Shown here in pieces: positions 18,219 to 26,678 of a DNA stretch of 64,000 nucleotides. The notes beneath the pieces were generated by a model that saw only the letters and a program-made list of their open reading frames with translations, was not told the origin of the DNA and made no database searches. Position 1 is the stretch's first letter; each line of letters starts with the position of its first letter. This stretch comes from Mediterranea massiliensis (GTDB taxonomy: Bacteria > Bacteroidota > Bacteroidia > Bacteroidales > Bacteroidaceae): contig SUYA01000002.1 in assembly GCA_015060695.1 (NCBI GenBank), positions 186,001 to 250,000 on the forward strand, given 5' to 3'. Made by a program: the position numbers and the translations under genes.

Positions 18219-19565
18219 CTACAAGAACATTGTCATATAGACCGGTATATAATCTACGCCATTTTCTCGTTTGTAATCCTTTGTATAAATCACATATTTA
18301 TTCATTATGCGGTCGGAGAACTTAGTACAAAACTCGTCCAATGATTTGTGCGACTTATATCCAGATGATTTAACTTCAATAGGCGAAATTTTGTGTTTTT
18401 CTGTGATGATAAAATCAACCTCATAATACTTCTTGCCATCAGCATATGGTATGGTATGATAGAACAGGTCTTTACCACTGGCAACAAACATTTGAGCAAT
18501 TATATTTTCATATACATATCCAAGGTTTGCACTTAACTTATCACTCAGCAATTTTTCGTAAATAATATTTTCCGTTATATCACTATCCTTGAATGCAAGA
18601 GTAATAAACAAACCCGTATCTGATGTATACATCTTAAAATATTCCATGTTTTTCGTTAGAGCTAAACCTACATTCGGGTCATCGGAATGAAACGCTACAT
18701 TAGTTGTCATAGAGTCTTCCATATCCCTTATAATATTTATTACACGTTCTGCCCTTTCTTCAGGTATGGCCTTGCTAACTTGGTAGCGCATTGCATTTTT
18801 GTTTAATTGTGCTGGGATAGCATCATACATCGCCTTTGCTCTTCCTGAGTCATCAATTTTACCGAAATCCTCCTCGTACAAAGCAATTATATCACGCTTA
18901 GCCAAATCCACCGCAGTAAAATTGTTGGTTTTAATGTATGCTGCAACGGCTTGTGGCATACCCCCAACAAGCATATACAAACGAAAATCGCGCATAAGTT
19001 TCCTGTGAGTAGCATCACCAAGTGACATTTTTTTCTCAAATGCACTACGCAACAGGGCTATGGTTGTAGTATCGCCTAATGCCCACCTAAACTCCTCGTA
19101 ATCCATAGGATACATATTGACTTTTGTTTCTTCACTAGGAATAATAATATTCTTACTCTTAGACCTTACGGAAATTAAAGAGCCTGTTTCTATATAGTCA
19201 TATCTGCAATCTTTAACTAAATGCTTGATTGCTTGTCTTGCCATTGGCTGCAACTGCACCTCATCGAATATAATAACTGACTCCCTCTCATGTAATTCTA
19301 CCTGAAAGATAAATTGCAACCTGAGAAAAAGGTAATTCAAATCAGACACATCATTAAACAAGTCGCTTACATCCTTTGAGACTTTTGAGAAATCAATCAA
19401 TATGTATGACTTATACTCATTGCGTGCAAACTCCTCGGCAATAGTTGATTTGCCAACACGACGAGCACCTTGTATGAGCAATGCAGTATCACCGTTACGC
19501 TCATGTTTCCATTTGAGCATTGTGTCATACATCTTTCTTTTGAAACGAATTATATCCTCTGCCAT
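18219..19565 (-). CDS. AAA ATPase with DUF4143-type C-terminus
   Basis: About 448 residues from the ATG at 19565. The open frame runs 144 bp further upstream, but that part crosses the promoter and a tandem repeat, so the inner start is preferred. It has Walker A (LLIQGARRVGKSTIAEEF), Walker B (SVIIFDEVQLQP), the family motif GGMPQAVAAYI in the middle, and a C-terminal nuclease-like block (YYEVDFIITEKH then PIEVKSSG). Proteins of this kind are numerous in Bacteroidales and sit alone at scattered sites; their role is not established, and links to mobile elements or toxin-like functions are only suggestions. It interrupts the locus between susC and the exo-galactanase. Confidence 0.9.
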   Translation of the reverse strand: MAEDIIRFKRKMYDTMLKWKHERNGDTALLIQGARRVGKSTIAEEFARNEYKSYILIDFSKVSKDVSDLFNDVSDLNYLFLRLQFIFQVELHERESVIIFDEVQLQPMARQAIKHLVKDCRYDYIETGSLISVRSKSKNIIIPSEETKVNMYPMDYEEFRWALGDTTTIALLRSAFEKKMSLGDATHRKLMRDFRLYMLVGGMPQAVAAYIKTNNFTAVDLAKRDIIALYEEDFGKIDDSGRAKAMYDAIPAQLNKNAMRYQVSKAIPEERAERVINIIRDMEDSMTTNVAFHSDDPNVGLALTKNMEYFKMYTSDTGLFITLAFKDSDITENIIYEKLLSDKLSANLGYVYENIIAQMFVASGKDLFYHTIPYADGKKYYEVDFIITEKHKISPIEVKSSGYKSHKSLDEFCTKFSDRIMNKYVIYTKDYKRENGVDYIPVYMTMFL

Positions 19566-19582
19566 AGTCTTTAATTTTGATG

Positions 19583-19614
19583 CAAAAATAAAACTTCTTC
19601 GTTCTTCCACCAAA
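19583..19614 (-). promoter_or_regulatory. Promoter of the DUF4143 ATPase gene
   Basis: On the minus strand TTTG (19611-19614), a 20-bp spacer and TATTTTTG (19583-19590) match the Bacteroidetes consensus exactly. Transcription would start about 14 nt before the ATG at 19565. The -33 element is embedded in TTTGGTGGA, the same 9-mer found in each 33-bp repeat upstream. Confidence 0.75.
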
Positions 19615-19627
19615 TGTTTTACAGGCA

Positions 19628-19710
19628 ATTTGTCAATATCCACCAAATTTAATCCGCATGATTTGTCAATATCCACCAAATTTAATCCGCATGATTTGTC
19701 AATATCCACC
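19628..19710. repeat. 33-bp tandem repeat upstream of the DUF4143 ATPase
   Basis: Two identical 33-bp units (19628-19660 and 19661-19693) are followed by 17 bp of a third (19694-19710). The shared 9-mer TCCACCAAA occurs at 19606, 19639 and 19672, exactly 33 bp apart; the first of these contains the promoter -33 box. 33 bp is three helical turns, so the copies face the same side of the DNA. In one frame the repeat encodes an 11-residue repeat, but this is upstream of the promoter and probably untranslated. Confidence 0.85.
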
Positions 19711-19728
19711 GATTTTTAGAACAAAAGA

Positions 19729-19760
19729 AGCCGTGTGCTGCACGATTGCAACACACGGCT
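19729..19760 (-). terminator. Terminator after the GH43_24-like gene
   Basis: Arms 19729-19741 and 19748-19760 pair over 13 bp with one G-T wobble and a 6-nt loop. On the minus strand a T-rich tract (TTCTTTTGTTCT) follows. It begins 26 bp after the stop codon of the GH43 gene. Confidence 0.8.
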
Positions 19761-19785
19761 CTTGACAAATCAGAGTTGTTAGGGT

Positions 19786-20913
19786 TTATTTTTCTAAATA
19801 GGGAGTTCCGTTTTCGTCGAATTGGATGGGAATCCACATGTGACCTGAATACATCAAGCTACGCGGTTTCCATACGTCGGCCATAAAGATGTAATGGTCG
19901 CCCGGCAATGTCAGCACATAAGTACCTTGACCACCGAATGTTTTGTCAGCACCTTCGCCACGGCAAGGATTTTCGTGTTGTGTCCAAGGACCCCAGATTG
20001 AAGGAGCCGAAAACATGCGAGCTGCATTAGGATCCCAACCGGTACAGCCGGAGGTAATCATCCAATAGGTATCGCCTTTCTTGAAGATTGTAGGAGCTTC
20101 GTTGTGTCCGGCCGGAGCGATGCGGATGTACTTACCGGTGTGCGATAGGAAGTCGTCGCTTAATTCGGCAATATTCAATGTAAGGTTTTCTTCAGCTGCA
20201 TAGATGTGATATGCCTTGCCATCGGTATCAATATAAATTGTCATATCGCGAGACATCTGACCACCTTCTACATAGAGCTTATTCAACAAGCCCTTGTTCA
20301 CAGCTTCATACCATGTAGGGGTCCACCATTCCTTGAGTTCTTTTTCGAAATCCCATTCGATAGCTTGATCTTCGGCTGACATGTTTTGCGGATATTTTCC
20401 GGGGTTTACACGACCTGATGATACTAATTGGAAGGGGCCTGTAGGCGAATCGCTGACTGCTACACCGGCACGAGCTGCGGTATAGCCACGACCTTTCAGC
20501 TCTAAGTGGAACCACAGTACAAACTTACCGGTCTTTTCATTGAACACCACCTTGGGACGTTCCATGATACAACCACGTTCGATAACATTACCCGGTTCTG
20601 AAGATACAGGCAGCACAATGCCTTCGCACTTCCAGTTCTTCAAGTCGGTAGATGAGTAGCAGTTAATACCTTCTTGGGTAGAGAATCCTTTATCGGGACG
20701 ATGTTCACCATACCAATAATAGGTTCCGTTGTGGAACATGATGTTACCACCGTGGGCGTTAATGTAGTTTCCATCTACATCGTTACGGTTTTCATTGAAA
20801 GCGATGGCTTTCACCTCTTCGGCCGAATACTGCTTCGGCGATTGGCTACATGAAGATAATGCCGCTACTGTCAAGCACAATCCTCCTACTAAAATCTGCA
20901 AATTCTTTTTCAT
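19786..20913 (-). CDS. GH43 subfamily 24-like exo-beta-1,3-galactanase lipoprotein
   Basis: This 375-residue protein has a lipoprotein signal (LTVAALSSC, Cys22) and one five-bladed GH43 propeller. The opening INAHGGNIMFHNGTYYWYGE is characteristic of the beta-1,3-galactanase subfamily (GH43_24), and MERPKVVFNEKTGKFVLWFH and GHNEAPTIFKKGDTYWMITS follow in the expected order. Members release galactose from the beta-1,3-galactan backbone and tolerate branch points, so this is the best pointer to an arabinogalactan-type substrate for the locus. It has its own promoter and terminator and is separated from susC by the ATPase gene. Subfamily assignment is from motif memory and not from a tree. Confidence 0.85.
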   Translation of the reverse strand: MKKNLQILVGGLCLTVAALSSCSQSPKQYSAEEVKAIAFNENRNDVDGNYINAHGGNIMFHNGTYYWYGEHRPDKGFSTQEGINCYSSTDLKNWKCEGIVLPVSSEPGNVIERGCIMERPKVVFNEKTGKFVLWFHLELKGRGYTAARAGVAVSDSPTGPFQLVSSGRVNPGKYPQNMSAEDQAIEWDFEKELKEWWTPTWYEAVNKGLLNKLYVEGGQMSRDMTIYIDTDGKAYHIYAAEENLTLNIAELSDDFLSHTGKYIRIAPAGHNEAPTIFKKGDTYWMITSGCTGWDPNAARMFSAPSIWGPWTQHENPCRGEGADKTFGGQGTYVLTLPGDHYIFMADVWKPRSLMYSGHMWIPIQFDENGTPYLEK

Positions 20914-20976
20914 GGTATTTAAAATAAAAAATAAGTTTCAAAAGTGCGATAATTGACTAAAACAAGAGTTTTGGGA

Positions 20977-20984
20977 CAAAAATA
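20977..20984 (-). promoter_or_regulatory. -7 box for the GH43_24-like gene
   Basis: The minus strand reads TATTTTTG (TAnnTTTG). A CTTG lies 20 bp upstream as a near-match to the -33 element. It is 64 bp from the start codon and divergent from the hemW promoter. Confidence 0.5.
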
Positions 20985-21026
20985 GGTTTTTTCGTCTATA
21001 ATTACAAGCGTTTTTTATAAAATTAT

Positions 21027-21034
21027 TACTTTTG
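21027..21034 (+). promoter_or_regulatory. -7 box for hemW
   Basis: TACTTTTG matches TAnnTTTG and ends only 10 bp before the hemW ATG at 21045. The leader would be just a few nucleotides long, and an upstream in-frame GTG at 21036 would lie at or before the transcription start, which supports the ATG as the real start. Confidence 0.5.
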
Positions 21035-21044
21035 TGTGAATTTT

Positions 21045-22172
21045 ATGGCAGGTATCTATCTACATATCCCGTTTTGCAAGGTGCGATGTGCCTACTGCGA
21101 TTTCTTTTCGACCACGCGCGAAGCATGGAGGGGACGTTATGTAAAGGCTCTTTGCAAAGAGCTTCGCACCCGAAAGGGGTATCTGCAAGGAGAAGAGGTA
21201 AACACCCTCTACTTTGGAGGCGGCACTCCGTCGCAACTGCAGGAGGAGGATTTCCGTCTGATTTTTTCAACCCTCGAAAATACGTTCGGCATGAACAGGT
21301 GTGAGGAAATCACTTTGGAGGCCAATCCGGATGATTTGACGGAAGCCTACGTGGAGATGCTGAGCCGCCTGCCCTTCAACCGAATCAGCATGGGTATTCA
21401 AACTTTTCATGACCCAACGTTACGAATGCTGAACAGACGACACAATGCCGAGCAAGCCCGTAAGGCCGTGGGGTTGCTGCGAGAAGCGGGATTTCAAAAC
21501 ATCAGCATCGACCTGATTTACGGATTGCCGGGACTGACGCCCGACCGTTGGGAAGAAGACTTGAAAGAGGCTATCGCTTTAAAAGTGGAGCACATTTCGG
21601 CTTACCACTTGACGTATGAAGAGGGTACACCGCTATATAATCTACTAAAAAGTGGAGAGATAGAAGAGGTAACTGAGGATTGGAGTCTGCTGTTTTTCTC
21701 TATGTTGACCGAGCAACTAACCCGTGCCGGCTATGAACACTACGAGATTTCCAACTTCTGCCTGCCGGGAAAATATTCGCGACACAACAGTGCCTACTGG
21801 CAAGGCATTCCCTATTTGGGATGTGGACCTTCGGCTCATTCGTTCGACCGTCGTTCCAGAGAATGGAACGTAGCTTCGTTGGAAGCGTATGTAGAAGGGG
21901 TAGAACAAGACAAACGCCCGTCGGAGATGGAGGTTTTGGACGATGATACCCGATACAACGAGTTTATAATGACCGGATTGCGTACAGCCAAAGGGGTGAA
22001 AATGGATGATTTAGAGAACCTTTTTGGCTTGAAGAAGAGAAATTATTGCATGAAAAATGCCGCTCCCTACATAGAAAGCGGCAAGTTATCGTTAAACAAG
22101 GGATGCTTGAAGCTGACGCAGGAGGGCATATTCCTAAGCGACGGCATCATCAGCGACTTGATGTATATTTAA
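21045..22172 (+). CDS. hemW: HemW-like radical SAM heme chaperone
   Basis: About 375 residues from the ATG at 21045. The N-terminus GIYLHIPFCKVRCAYCDF carries the radical SAM CxxxCxxC cluster motif with the extra HemW Phe/Asp context. FGGGTPSQL, the SAM-binding GGGTP motif, follows. ISMGIQTFHDPTLRMLNRRH and YHLTYEEGTPL are typical of HemW and distinguish it from HemN, which has a longer N-terminus. HemW binds heme and is thought to deliver it to respiratory enzymes; older annotations call it coproporphyrinogen oxidase. The C-terminal HemN_C domain is present. Convergent with the Smr gene. Confidence 0.92.
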   Translation: MAGIYLHIPFCKVRCAYCDFFSTTREAWRGRYVKALCKELRTRKGYLQGEEVNTLYFGGGTPSQLQEEDFRLIFSTLENTFGMNRCEEITLEANPDDLTEAYVEMLSRLPFNRISMGIQTFHDPTLRMLNRRHNAEQARKAVGLLREAGFQNISIDLIYGLPGLTPDRWEEDLKEAIALKVEHISAYHLTYEEGTPLYNLLKSGEIEEVTEDWSLLFFSMLTEQLTRAGYEHYEISNFCLPGKYSRHNSAYWQGIPYLGCGPSAHSFDRRSREWNVASLEAYVEGVEQDKRPSEMEVLDDDTRYNEFIMTGLRTAKGVKMDDLENLFGLKKRNYCMKNAAPYIESGKLSLNKGCLKLTQEGIFLSDGIISDLMYI

Positions 22173-22204
22173 TTATTCGGAAAGATAACCCCTGATTCAG
22201 CACT

Positions 22205-23323
22205 TTATTTAATGGTAACCATGGTTGCCCCGAAGCCATATTCCTGAAAAGAGGCATCTTGATGACGGCAAGTGGGATACTTCCGCTTCAGTTCGTCGAG
22301 AATGGCCTTGCGTAGTACGCCATCGCCTTTGCCGTGGATGAAGACGATGCGTTGTTCGCGTTTGTGCTTGTATTGATTCATTACTTCCCGAAATTTATCC
22401 AACTGATAGTTCAGCATTTCGGAATTGCTCATACCGCGCGTATCGTCGAGCAGTTCGGCAATGTGTAAATCGACCTCTACGATGTTGTTCTTCTGCCCTC
22501 CTTTTTTCTGTATGGTTTGTGGCTTTTGTGGTCTATCGGCTGCTTGTTTTTGATGTAGAGCGGCTTGCAGGTCATCGGCCGACACATAGATTTGCTTGGT
22601 TGCCTGATCGTTGGTTACCACTTCGTACATTAGTGCCGGTGTTTCGAAAAAGTCAGTGGACTGGAAAGTATGCAATTTATAAAATTTCACTACATCAATG
22701 CGCATTTCGGTGCTGACGGGACTCTTCAACCAGAAGGAGCGATTGTCTTTGAAGGCTATCAGTTGCACGGCCACCCGTTCGTGTTCGGTGAGTTCCACTT
22801 TTTCAAATTCCTCTAAAAAGAGTTTGGTATTAGGCTCTAAGATGCCGTGCGAGCGAGTTGTCCAAGCCTTGCCTTCGGCTATTGAGTAGGTGTAGTAGAA
22901 GTAATAGTTACTGTCGTTCACCAAGTAGGTTTCAAAAGGAGTGGTAGTGACGGCCTTGATGTCAACGGGTACAAAAGCGAGGAATACATTCAGTACGTCG
23001 CCACCTCGTGTTTCGGGTTGGCGGTACACAGATATTTGGGGCTTTTCAATGCGACGTTGCAAGTGGCTATCGTCGGCAGCCGGCATTGCTGTGCGGGCCG
23101 GTTGCTCGTCGTGACGTTTTTTCTCGGCAGCCTTGGCTGCCTTAGCTGCCGGTGTGGGGATGTTATAGTCATCGGTTTCTATTGCCACACATTCTCTGAC
23201 AGCCATCGGGATTTCGAATCCATCGGCATCCTCCACCAACACAATGTCTTTTCCGCGGAATCCGGTTACCGTTCCGCCCCCTACTTCACTTAAAAAGCGT
23301 ACTCTATCGCCAATCTTTATCAT
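22205..23323 (-). CDS. DUF2027 domain protein with C-terminal Smr domain
   Basis: This 372-residue cytoplasmic protein starts with a small KOW/SH3-like segment ([21 protein letters not shown]). A low-complexity Ala/Lys linker near residues 55-75, the Bacteroidetes DUF2027 beta domain (about 95-260), a second linker rich in Gln and Lys, and a C-terminal Smr domain follow. The Smr signature is complete: [10 protein letters not shown] and [17 protein letters not shown]. Smr domains in MutS2 and related proteins cut nucleic acids or act in ribosome rescue, so a role in nucleic-acid processing is plausible. The function of this Bacteroidales arrangement has not been established to my knowledge. 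Confidence 0.88.
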   Translation of the reverse strand: MIKIGDRVRFLSEVGGGTVTGFRGKDIVLVEDADGFEIPMAVRECVAIETDDYNIPTPAAKAAKAAEKKRHDEQPARTAMPAADDSHLQRRIEKPQISVYRQPETRGGDVLNVFLAFVPVDIKAVTTTPFETYLVNDSNYYFYYTYSIAEGKAWTTRSHGILEPNTKLFLEEFEKVELTEHERVAVQLIAFKDNRSFWLKSPVSTEMRIDVVKFYKLHTFQSTDFFETPALMYEVVTNDQATKQIYVSADDLQAALHQKQAADRPQKPQTIQKKGGQKNNIVEVDLHIAELLDDTRGMSNSEMLNYQLDKFREVMNQYKHKREQRIVFIHGKGDGVLRKAILDELKRKYPTCRHQDASFQEYGFGATMVTIK

Positions 23324-23454
23324 ATCTTTTCACATTTAATTATCTATCATTGAGGTTTTACAAACTCTACTTTCTGCATCTAAAGAAGTTATCGGCTCTT
23401 TGAACTTAGCTGTTAGAGTCAATAGTTTCCTGACAAGAAGCAGTTTAGCCGATG

Positions 23455-23462
23455 CAAAGATA
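23455..23462 (-). promoter_or_regulatory. -7 box for the DUF2027-Smr gene
   Basis: The minus strand reads TATCTTTG, identical to the divergent queA box at 23484-23491. It lies 132 bp upstream of the Smr-protein start. No good -33 element is seen. Confidence 0.4.
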
Positions 23463-23483
23463 GAAAAAGCCGATAAATATACG

Positions 23484-23491
23484 TATCTTTG
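23484..23491 (+). promoter_or_regulatory. -7 box for queA
   Basis: TATCTTTG matches TAnnTTTG. It overlaps an in-frame TTG at 23489, so translation should begin downstream at the ATG pair 23516/23519 with a leader of about 23 nt. Confidence 0.5.
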
Positions 23492-23518
23492 CGCTCAATA
23501 AGTTTCAAGAAGATTATG

Positions 23519-24739
23519 ATGGAAGATCCTAAACACATACGAATCAGCGAGTTTAACTATCCCCTGCCCGATGAGCGCATCGCTAAGTTTCCGTTGCCTG
23601 TTCGAGATGAATCGAAGTTATTGATTTATAGACAAGGTACAGTTGAGCAAGATGTTTTCACCTCATTGCCTAACCACTTGCCGAAAGATGCACTGATGGT
23701 ATTCAACAACACCAAGGTGATTCAGGCACGCCTTCATTTCCGCAAGGAGACAGGGGCATTGATAGAGGTGTTCTGCTTAGAGCCGATTGCTCCTAACGAT
23801 TACGCCCTAAACTTCCAGCAGACGGCTCACAGTGCCTGGCTTTGCATGGTGGGCAACTTGAAAAAGTGGAAGGGAGAGGCCTTACATCGGGAAATGATGG
23901 TGAAAGGACGTCCGTTGACGTTGACCGCCGAGCGGGGTGAATGTCGTGGTACCAGTCATTGGGTTGACTTCAGTTGGGACAATCCGGAGGTTACTTTTGC
24001 CGACATATTGGAGGTATTCGGTGAATTGCCCATTCCTCCTTATTTAAATAGGGAAACGCAAGAGAGTGATAAGGAGACCTATCAAACGGTTTACTCGAAG
24101 ATAAAAGGTTCGGTAGCCGCCCCTACTGCCGGTTTGCATTTTACGCCTCGCGTATTGGAGGCTCTGCAGCAGAAAGGGATGGCGCTGGAAGAGGTGACGT
24201 TGCACGTGGGTGCAGGAACCTTCAAGCCGGTGAAGAGCGAAGAAATTGAAGGGCACGAAATGCATACCGAATACATATCGGTAGGGAAACAAACCATCGA
24301 AAAGCTATTGGCCCACGATGGGAAGGCCATTGCGGTAGGTACCACCTCGGTACGCACTTTAGAAAGCCTCTACCACATGGGGGCTGCTTTACTAAAAAAT
24401 CCTGCCCTGACTGAAGAGGAACTGCACGTGAAACAGTGGCAGCCCTACGAAGAGAGGGGAAATGCTCCTTCGACCATAGAAGCTCTGCAGGCTTTATACG
24501 AATACATGGAGCAACATGGGTTGGAGACCTTACATAGTAGCACACAAATCATTATTGCGCCCGGCTATGAATATAAGGTTGTAAAAGCTATTGTGACCAA
24601 CTTCCACCAACCACAAAGTACGTTGTTGCTACTTGTATCGGCTTTTGTCAAAGGAGATTGGCGTACCATCTACGACTATGCCTTGGCACACGATTTTCGT
24701 TTCTTGAGTTACGGGGACTCTTCTCTATTAATACCATAA
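23519..24739 (+). CDS. queA: S-adenosylmethionine:tRNA ribosyltransferase-isomerase
   Basis: About 406 residues. QueA transfers and isomerises the ribosyl part of SAM onto preQ1 in tRNA to form epoxyqueuosine. Family landmarks are FNYPLPDERIAKFPL at the N-terminus, MVFNNTKVIQARL, SVAAPTAGLHFTPRVLEAL, LHVGAGTFKPV and IAPGYEYKVVKAIVTNFHQP. The ATG at 23519 is preferred; an adjacent ATG is at 23516. The enzyme is slightly longer than the Escherichia coli form, which is usual for Bacteroidales. No preQ1 riboswitch was recognised in the short leader. The Nudix gene follows after 4 bp and is probably cotranscribed. Confidence 0.95.
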   Translation: MEDPKHIRISEFNYPLPDERIAKFPLPVRDESKLLIYRQGTVEQDVFTSLPNHLPKDALMVFNNTKVIQARLHFRKETGALIEVFCLEPIAPNDYALNFQQTAHSAWLCMVGNLKKWKGEALHREMMVKGRPLTLTAERGECRGTSHWVDFSWDNPEVTFADILEVFGELPIPPYLNRETQESDKETYQTVYSKIKGSVAAPTAGLHFTPRVLEALQQKGMALEEVTLHVGAGTFKPVKSEEIEGHEMHTEYISVGKQTIEKLLAHDGKAIAVGTTSVRTLESLYHMGAALLKNPALTEEELHVKQWQPYEERGNAPSTIEALQALYEYMEQHGLETLHSSTQIIIAPGYEYKVVKAIVTNFHQPQSTLLLLVSAFVKGDWRTIYDYALAHDFRFLSYGDSSLLIP

Positions 24740-24743
24740 AGCT

Positions 24744-25250
24744 ATGAATCAAGACAACATGAATGAGATGTTTCCTATTGTAGATGAAGAGGGAAACATT
24801 GTGGGTGCCGCCTCGCGAGGCGAATGTCATAACGGAAGCCGATTGCTACATCCGGTAGTTCATCTGCATGTATTCAACTCGAAGGGGGAACTCTACCTGC
24901 AAAAACGTCCTGAATGGAAAGAAATACAACCGGGGAAATGGGACACGGCCGTAGGAGGACACATGGATTTGGGAGAAAATGTGGAAATGGCTCTGCAACG
25001 TGAAGTACGCGAAGAATTGGGCATTACGGATTTTGTACCCGAAAAGATAAAGCACTACCTATATGACTCTCAACGCGAACGTGAATTGGTCTTTGTATAT
25101 AAAACAACCTACGATGGCACAATCATTCCCAGCGATGAGACTGACGGTGGCCGTTTTTGGAGCCTCAACGAGGTGAAAGAGAATTTGGGGAAAGGAGTCT
25201 TTACCCCTAATTTTGAAAGCGAAATCGTTGAGACAGGAATCTTAAAGTAA
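24744..25250 (+). CDS. Nudix hydrolase, IDI/YfcD-like
   Basis: This 168-residue protein has a complete Nudix box at residues 72-94: Gly72, Glu78, then REVREELG (Arg86-Glu87, Glu90-Glu91). The N-terminal MFPIVDEEGNIVGAASRGECHNGSRLLHPVVHL resembles the YfcD/isopentenyl-diphosphate isomerase-like Nudix subgroup. It should hydrolyse a nucleoside diphosphate-linked or other diphosphate compound using magnesium; the substrate is unknown. It is cytoplasmic. It starts 4 bp after queA and ends 3 bp before the convergent transporter gene. Confidence 0.9.
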   Translation: MNQDNMNEMFPIVDEEGNIVGAASRGECHNGSRLLHPVVHLHVFNSKGELYLQKRPEWKEIQPGKWDTAVGGHMDLGENVEMALQREVREELGITDFVPEKIKHYLYDSQRERELVFVYKTTYDGTIIPSDETDGGRFWSLNEVKENLGKGVFTPNFESEIVETGILK

Positions 25251-25253
25251 ACC

Positions 25254-26615
25254 CTACTTGCTAAAATATTCCTTCATTTTCTGCTTGACACGAGGGGCCA
25301 ACAGCAACAAGGAGGTCATGGTAGGTACAGCCATCAGAGCAAAGGCTAAATCCATGACAGCCACTACTACGCCCAACGGTATCATGGCAGCAACCACAAT
25401 CATCACCAAATAGAAATAATTGTAGTATTTGGCATTGTGGGCACCAAACAGGTAGTTGGTACACTTTAATCCGTAATAGGAGTATGAAAACATGGTAGAG
25501 AAAGCAAAGAAGAAAACAATGACCATGAGCAGATAATGGCCATATCCCGGCAACAATTTCTCAAAAGAATTTAATGCTATATACAAACCCTTAATACCGT
25601 CGGAAGAGGCATATTCGCCTGCAATCAAGATAGGCAAAGCGGTAAGCGTACAAACCAATCCGGAATCGATAGCGGGACCTATCATTGCCACCAGCCCTTC
25701 ACGAATAGGGTTGTCGTTGCGCGAAGCTCCGTGCATCATGGAAGCGGTACCAACACCGGCTTCGTTGACATAAGCTGCACGACGGGCACCAATCAGAGCA
25801 GTGCCTAATATACCTCCTATACCGGCCTCCCAATTGAATGCCGAATGGAAGATGGAATAGAATACGCCCGGAAGTTTATCGAAATTCAATATGATTATGA
25901 CGAAAACCAGAATCATGTAACAAGCCACCATTACGGGAACTATCTTTTCGGAGATAATTGATATACGCTGAATGCCGCCCAATATCACAATGCCTACAAT
26001 CAGGCTGATTACAACGCCCATAATAAAGCGTAGCATCAAGGTGTTTTCAATACCCATAGGAGTGGTAAATACGGTGGTGACAGATTCTACTAATTGATTG
26101 GCTTGCATCACACAGAGTGTACCAACTAAGCCGACAACCGCAAAGAATAGTGCCAACGGCTTCCAACGCTTTCCTAATCCGTGCTGCAGGATATACATGG
26201 TACCTCCTTGAGGCTGACCGGCTGAATCATGACCTTTGTACATGATGGCTAAAGTGCCTTCGAAAAACTTAGTGGACATGCCTACAATGGCACTGACCCA
26301 CATCCAAAAGATGGCACCGGGACCTCCAACCGTAATGGCTATGGCTACACCGGCAATGTTGCCCATACCTACTGTAGAGGCAATGGCACTCATCAATGCT
26401 TGGAAAGAGGTGATTTGTCCCTCACCGGAGATTTCCGATTTATAACGCAATGCTTTCATTGAATCGCCTATGTGGCGCAATGAGACTGCTCCTGAATAGA
26501 AAAACAAAAACAATCCACCACCTATCAAGAGTATAAATAGGGGATAGCCACAAACAAAATCACTTACAGCCGTTATTCCGGCATTTAACGCATTTAAAAA
26601 ATCGGTCATAATCAT
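25254..26615 (-). CDS. AGCS family sodium:alanine-type symporter
   Basis: About 453 residues with roughly ten hydrophobic segments. Family signatures are SFQALMSAIASTVGMGNIAGVAIAI (positions 75-105), KFFEGTLAIMYKG and GARRAAYVNEAGVGTASMMHG. AGCS proteins carry alanine, glycine or related amino acids into the cell with sodium. An ATG two codons in (MTDFLNAL) is an equally good start. It lies between a hairpin shared with glmM and the convergent Nudix gene, so it is probably monocistronic. Confidence 0.92.
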   Translation of the reverse strand: MIMTDFLNALNAGITAVSDFVCGYPLFILLIGGGLFLFFYSGAVSLRHIGDSMKALRYKSEISGEGQITSFQALMSAIASTVGMGNIAGVAIAITVGGPGAIFWMWVSAIVGMSTKFFEGTLAIMYKGHDSAGQPQGGTMYILQHGLGKRWKPLALFFAVVGLVGTLCVMQANQLVESVTTVFTTPMGIENTLMLRFIMGVVISLIVGIVILGGIQRISIISEKIVPVMVACYMILVFVIIILNFDKLPGVFYSIFHSAFNWEAGIGGILGTALIGARRAAYVNEAGVGTASMMHGASRNDNPIREGLVAMIGPAIDSGLVCTLTALPILIAGEYASSDGIKGLYIALNSFEKLLPGYGHYLLMVIVFFFAFSTMFSYSYYGLKCTNYLFGAHNAKYYNYFYLVMIVVAAMIPLGVVVAVMDLAFALMAVPTMTSLLLLAPRVKQKMKEYFSK

Positions 26616-26624
26616 GTATAATTT

Positions 26625-26657
26625 AGAGGATGTGCTATAAGGAATAGCACATCCTCT
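26625..26657 (-). terminator. Hairpin between glmM and the AGCS gene
   Basis: A perfect 14-bp stem (26625-26638 with 26644-26657) and a 5-nt loop lie 22 bp after the glmM stop. The T-run on the minus strand is poor, so termination efficiency is uncertain, but the position and stem strength fit a terminator for glmM. Confidence 0.65.
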
Positions 26658-26678
26658 CTAATGGTATTCAACATCTGC

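Noticed and set aside
19566..19709. N-terminal extension of the DUF4143 ATPase with an 11-residue repeat
   Set aside because: It covers a consensus promoter and a tandem DNA repeat; the family begins at the inner ATG at 19565.
23324..23518. preQ1 riboswitch before queA
   Set aside because: The predicted leader is only about 25 nt and shows no preQ1 aptamer-like hairpin.
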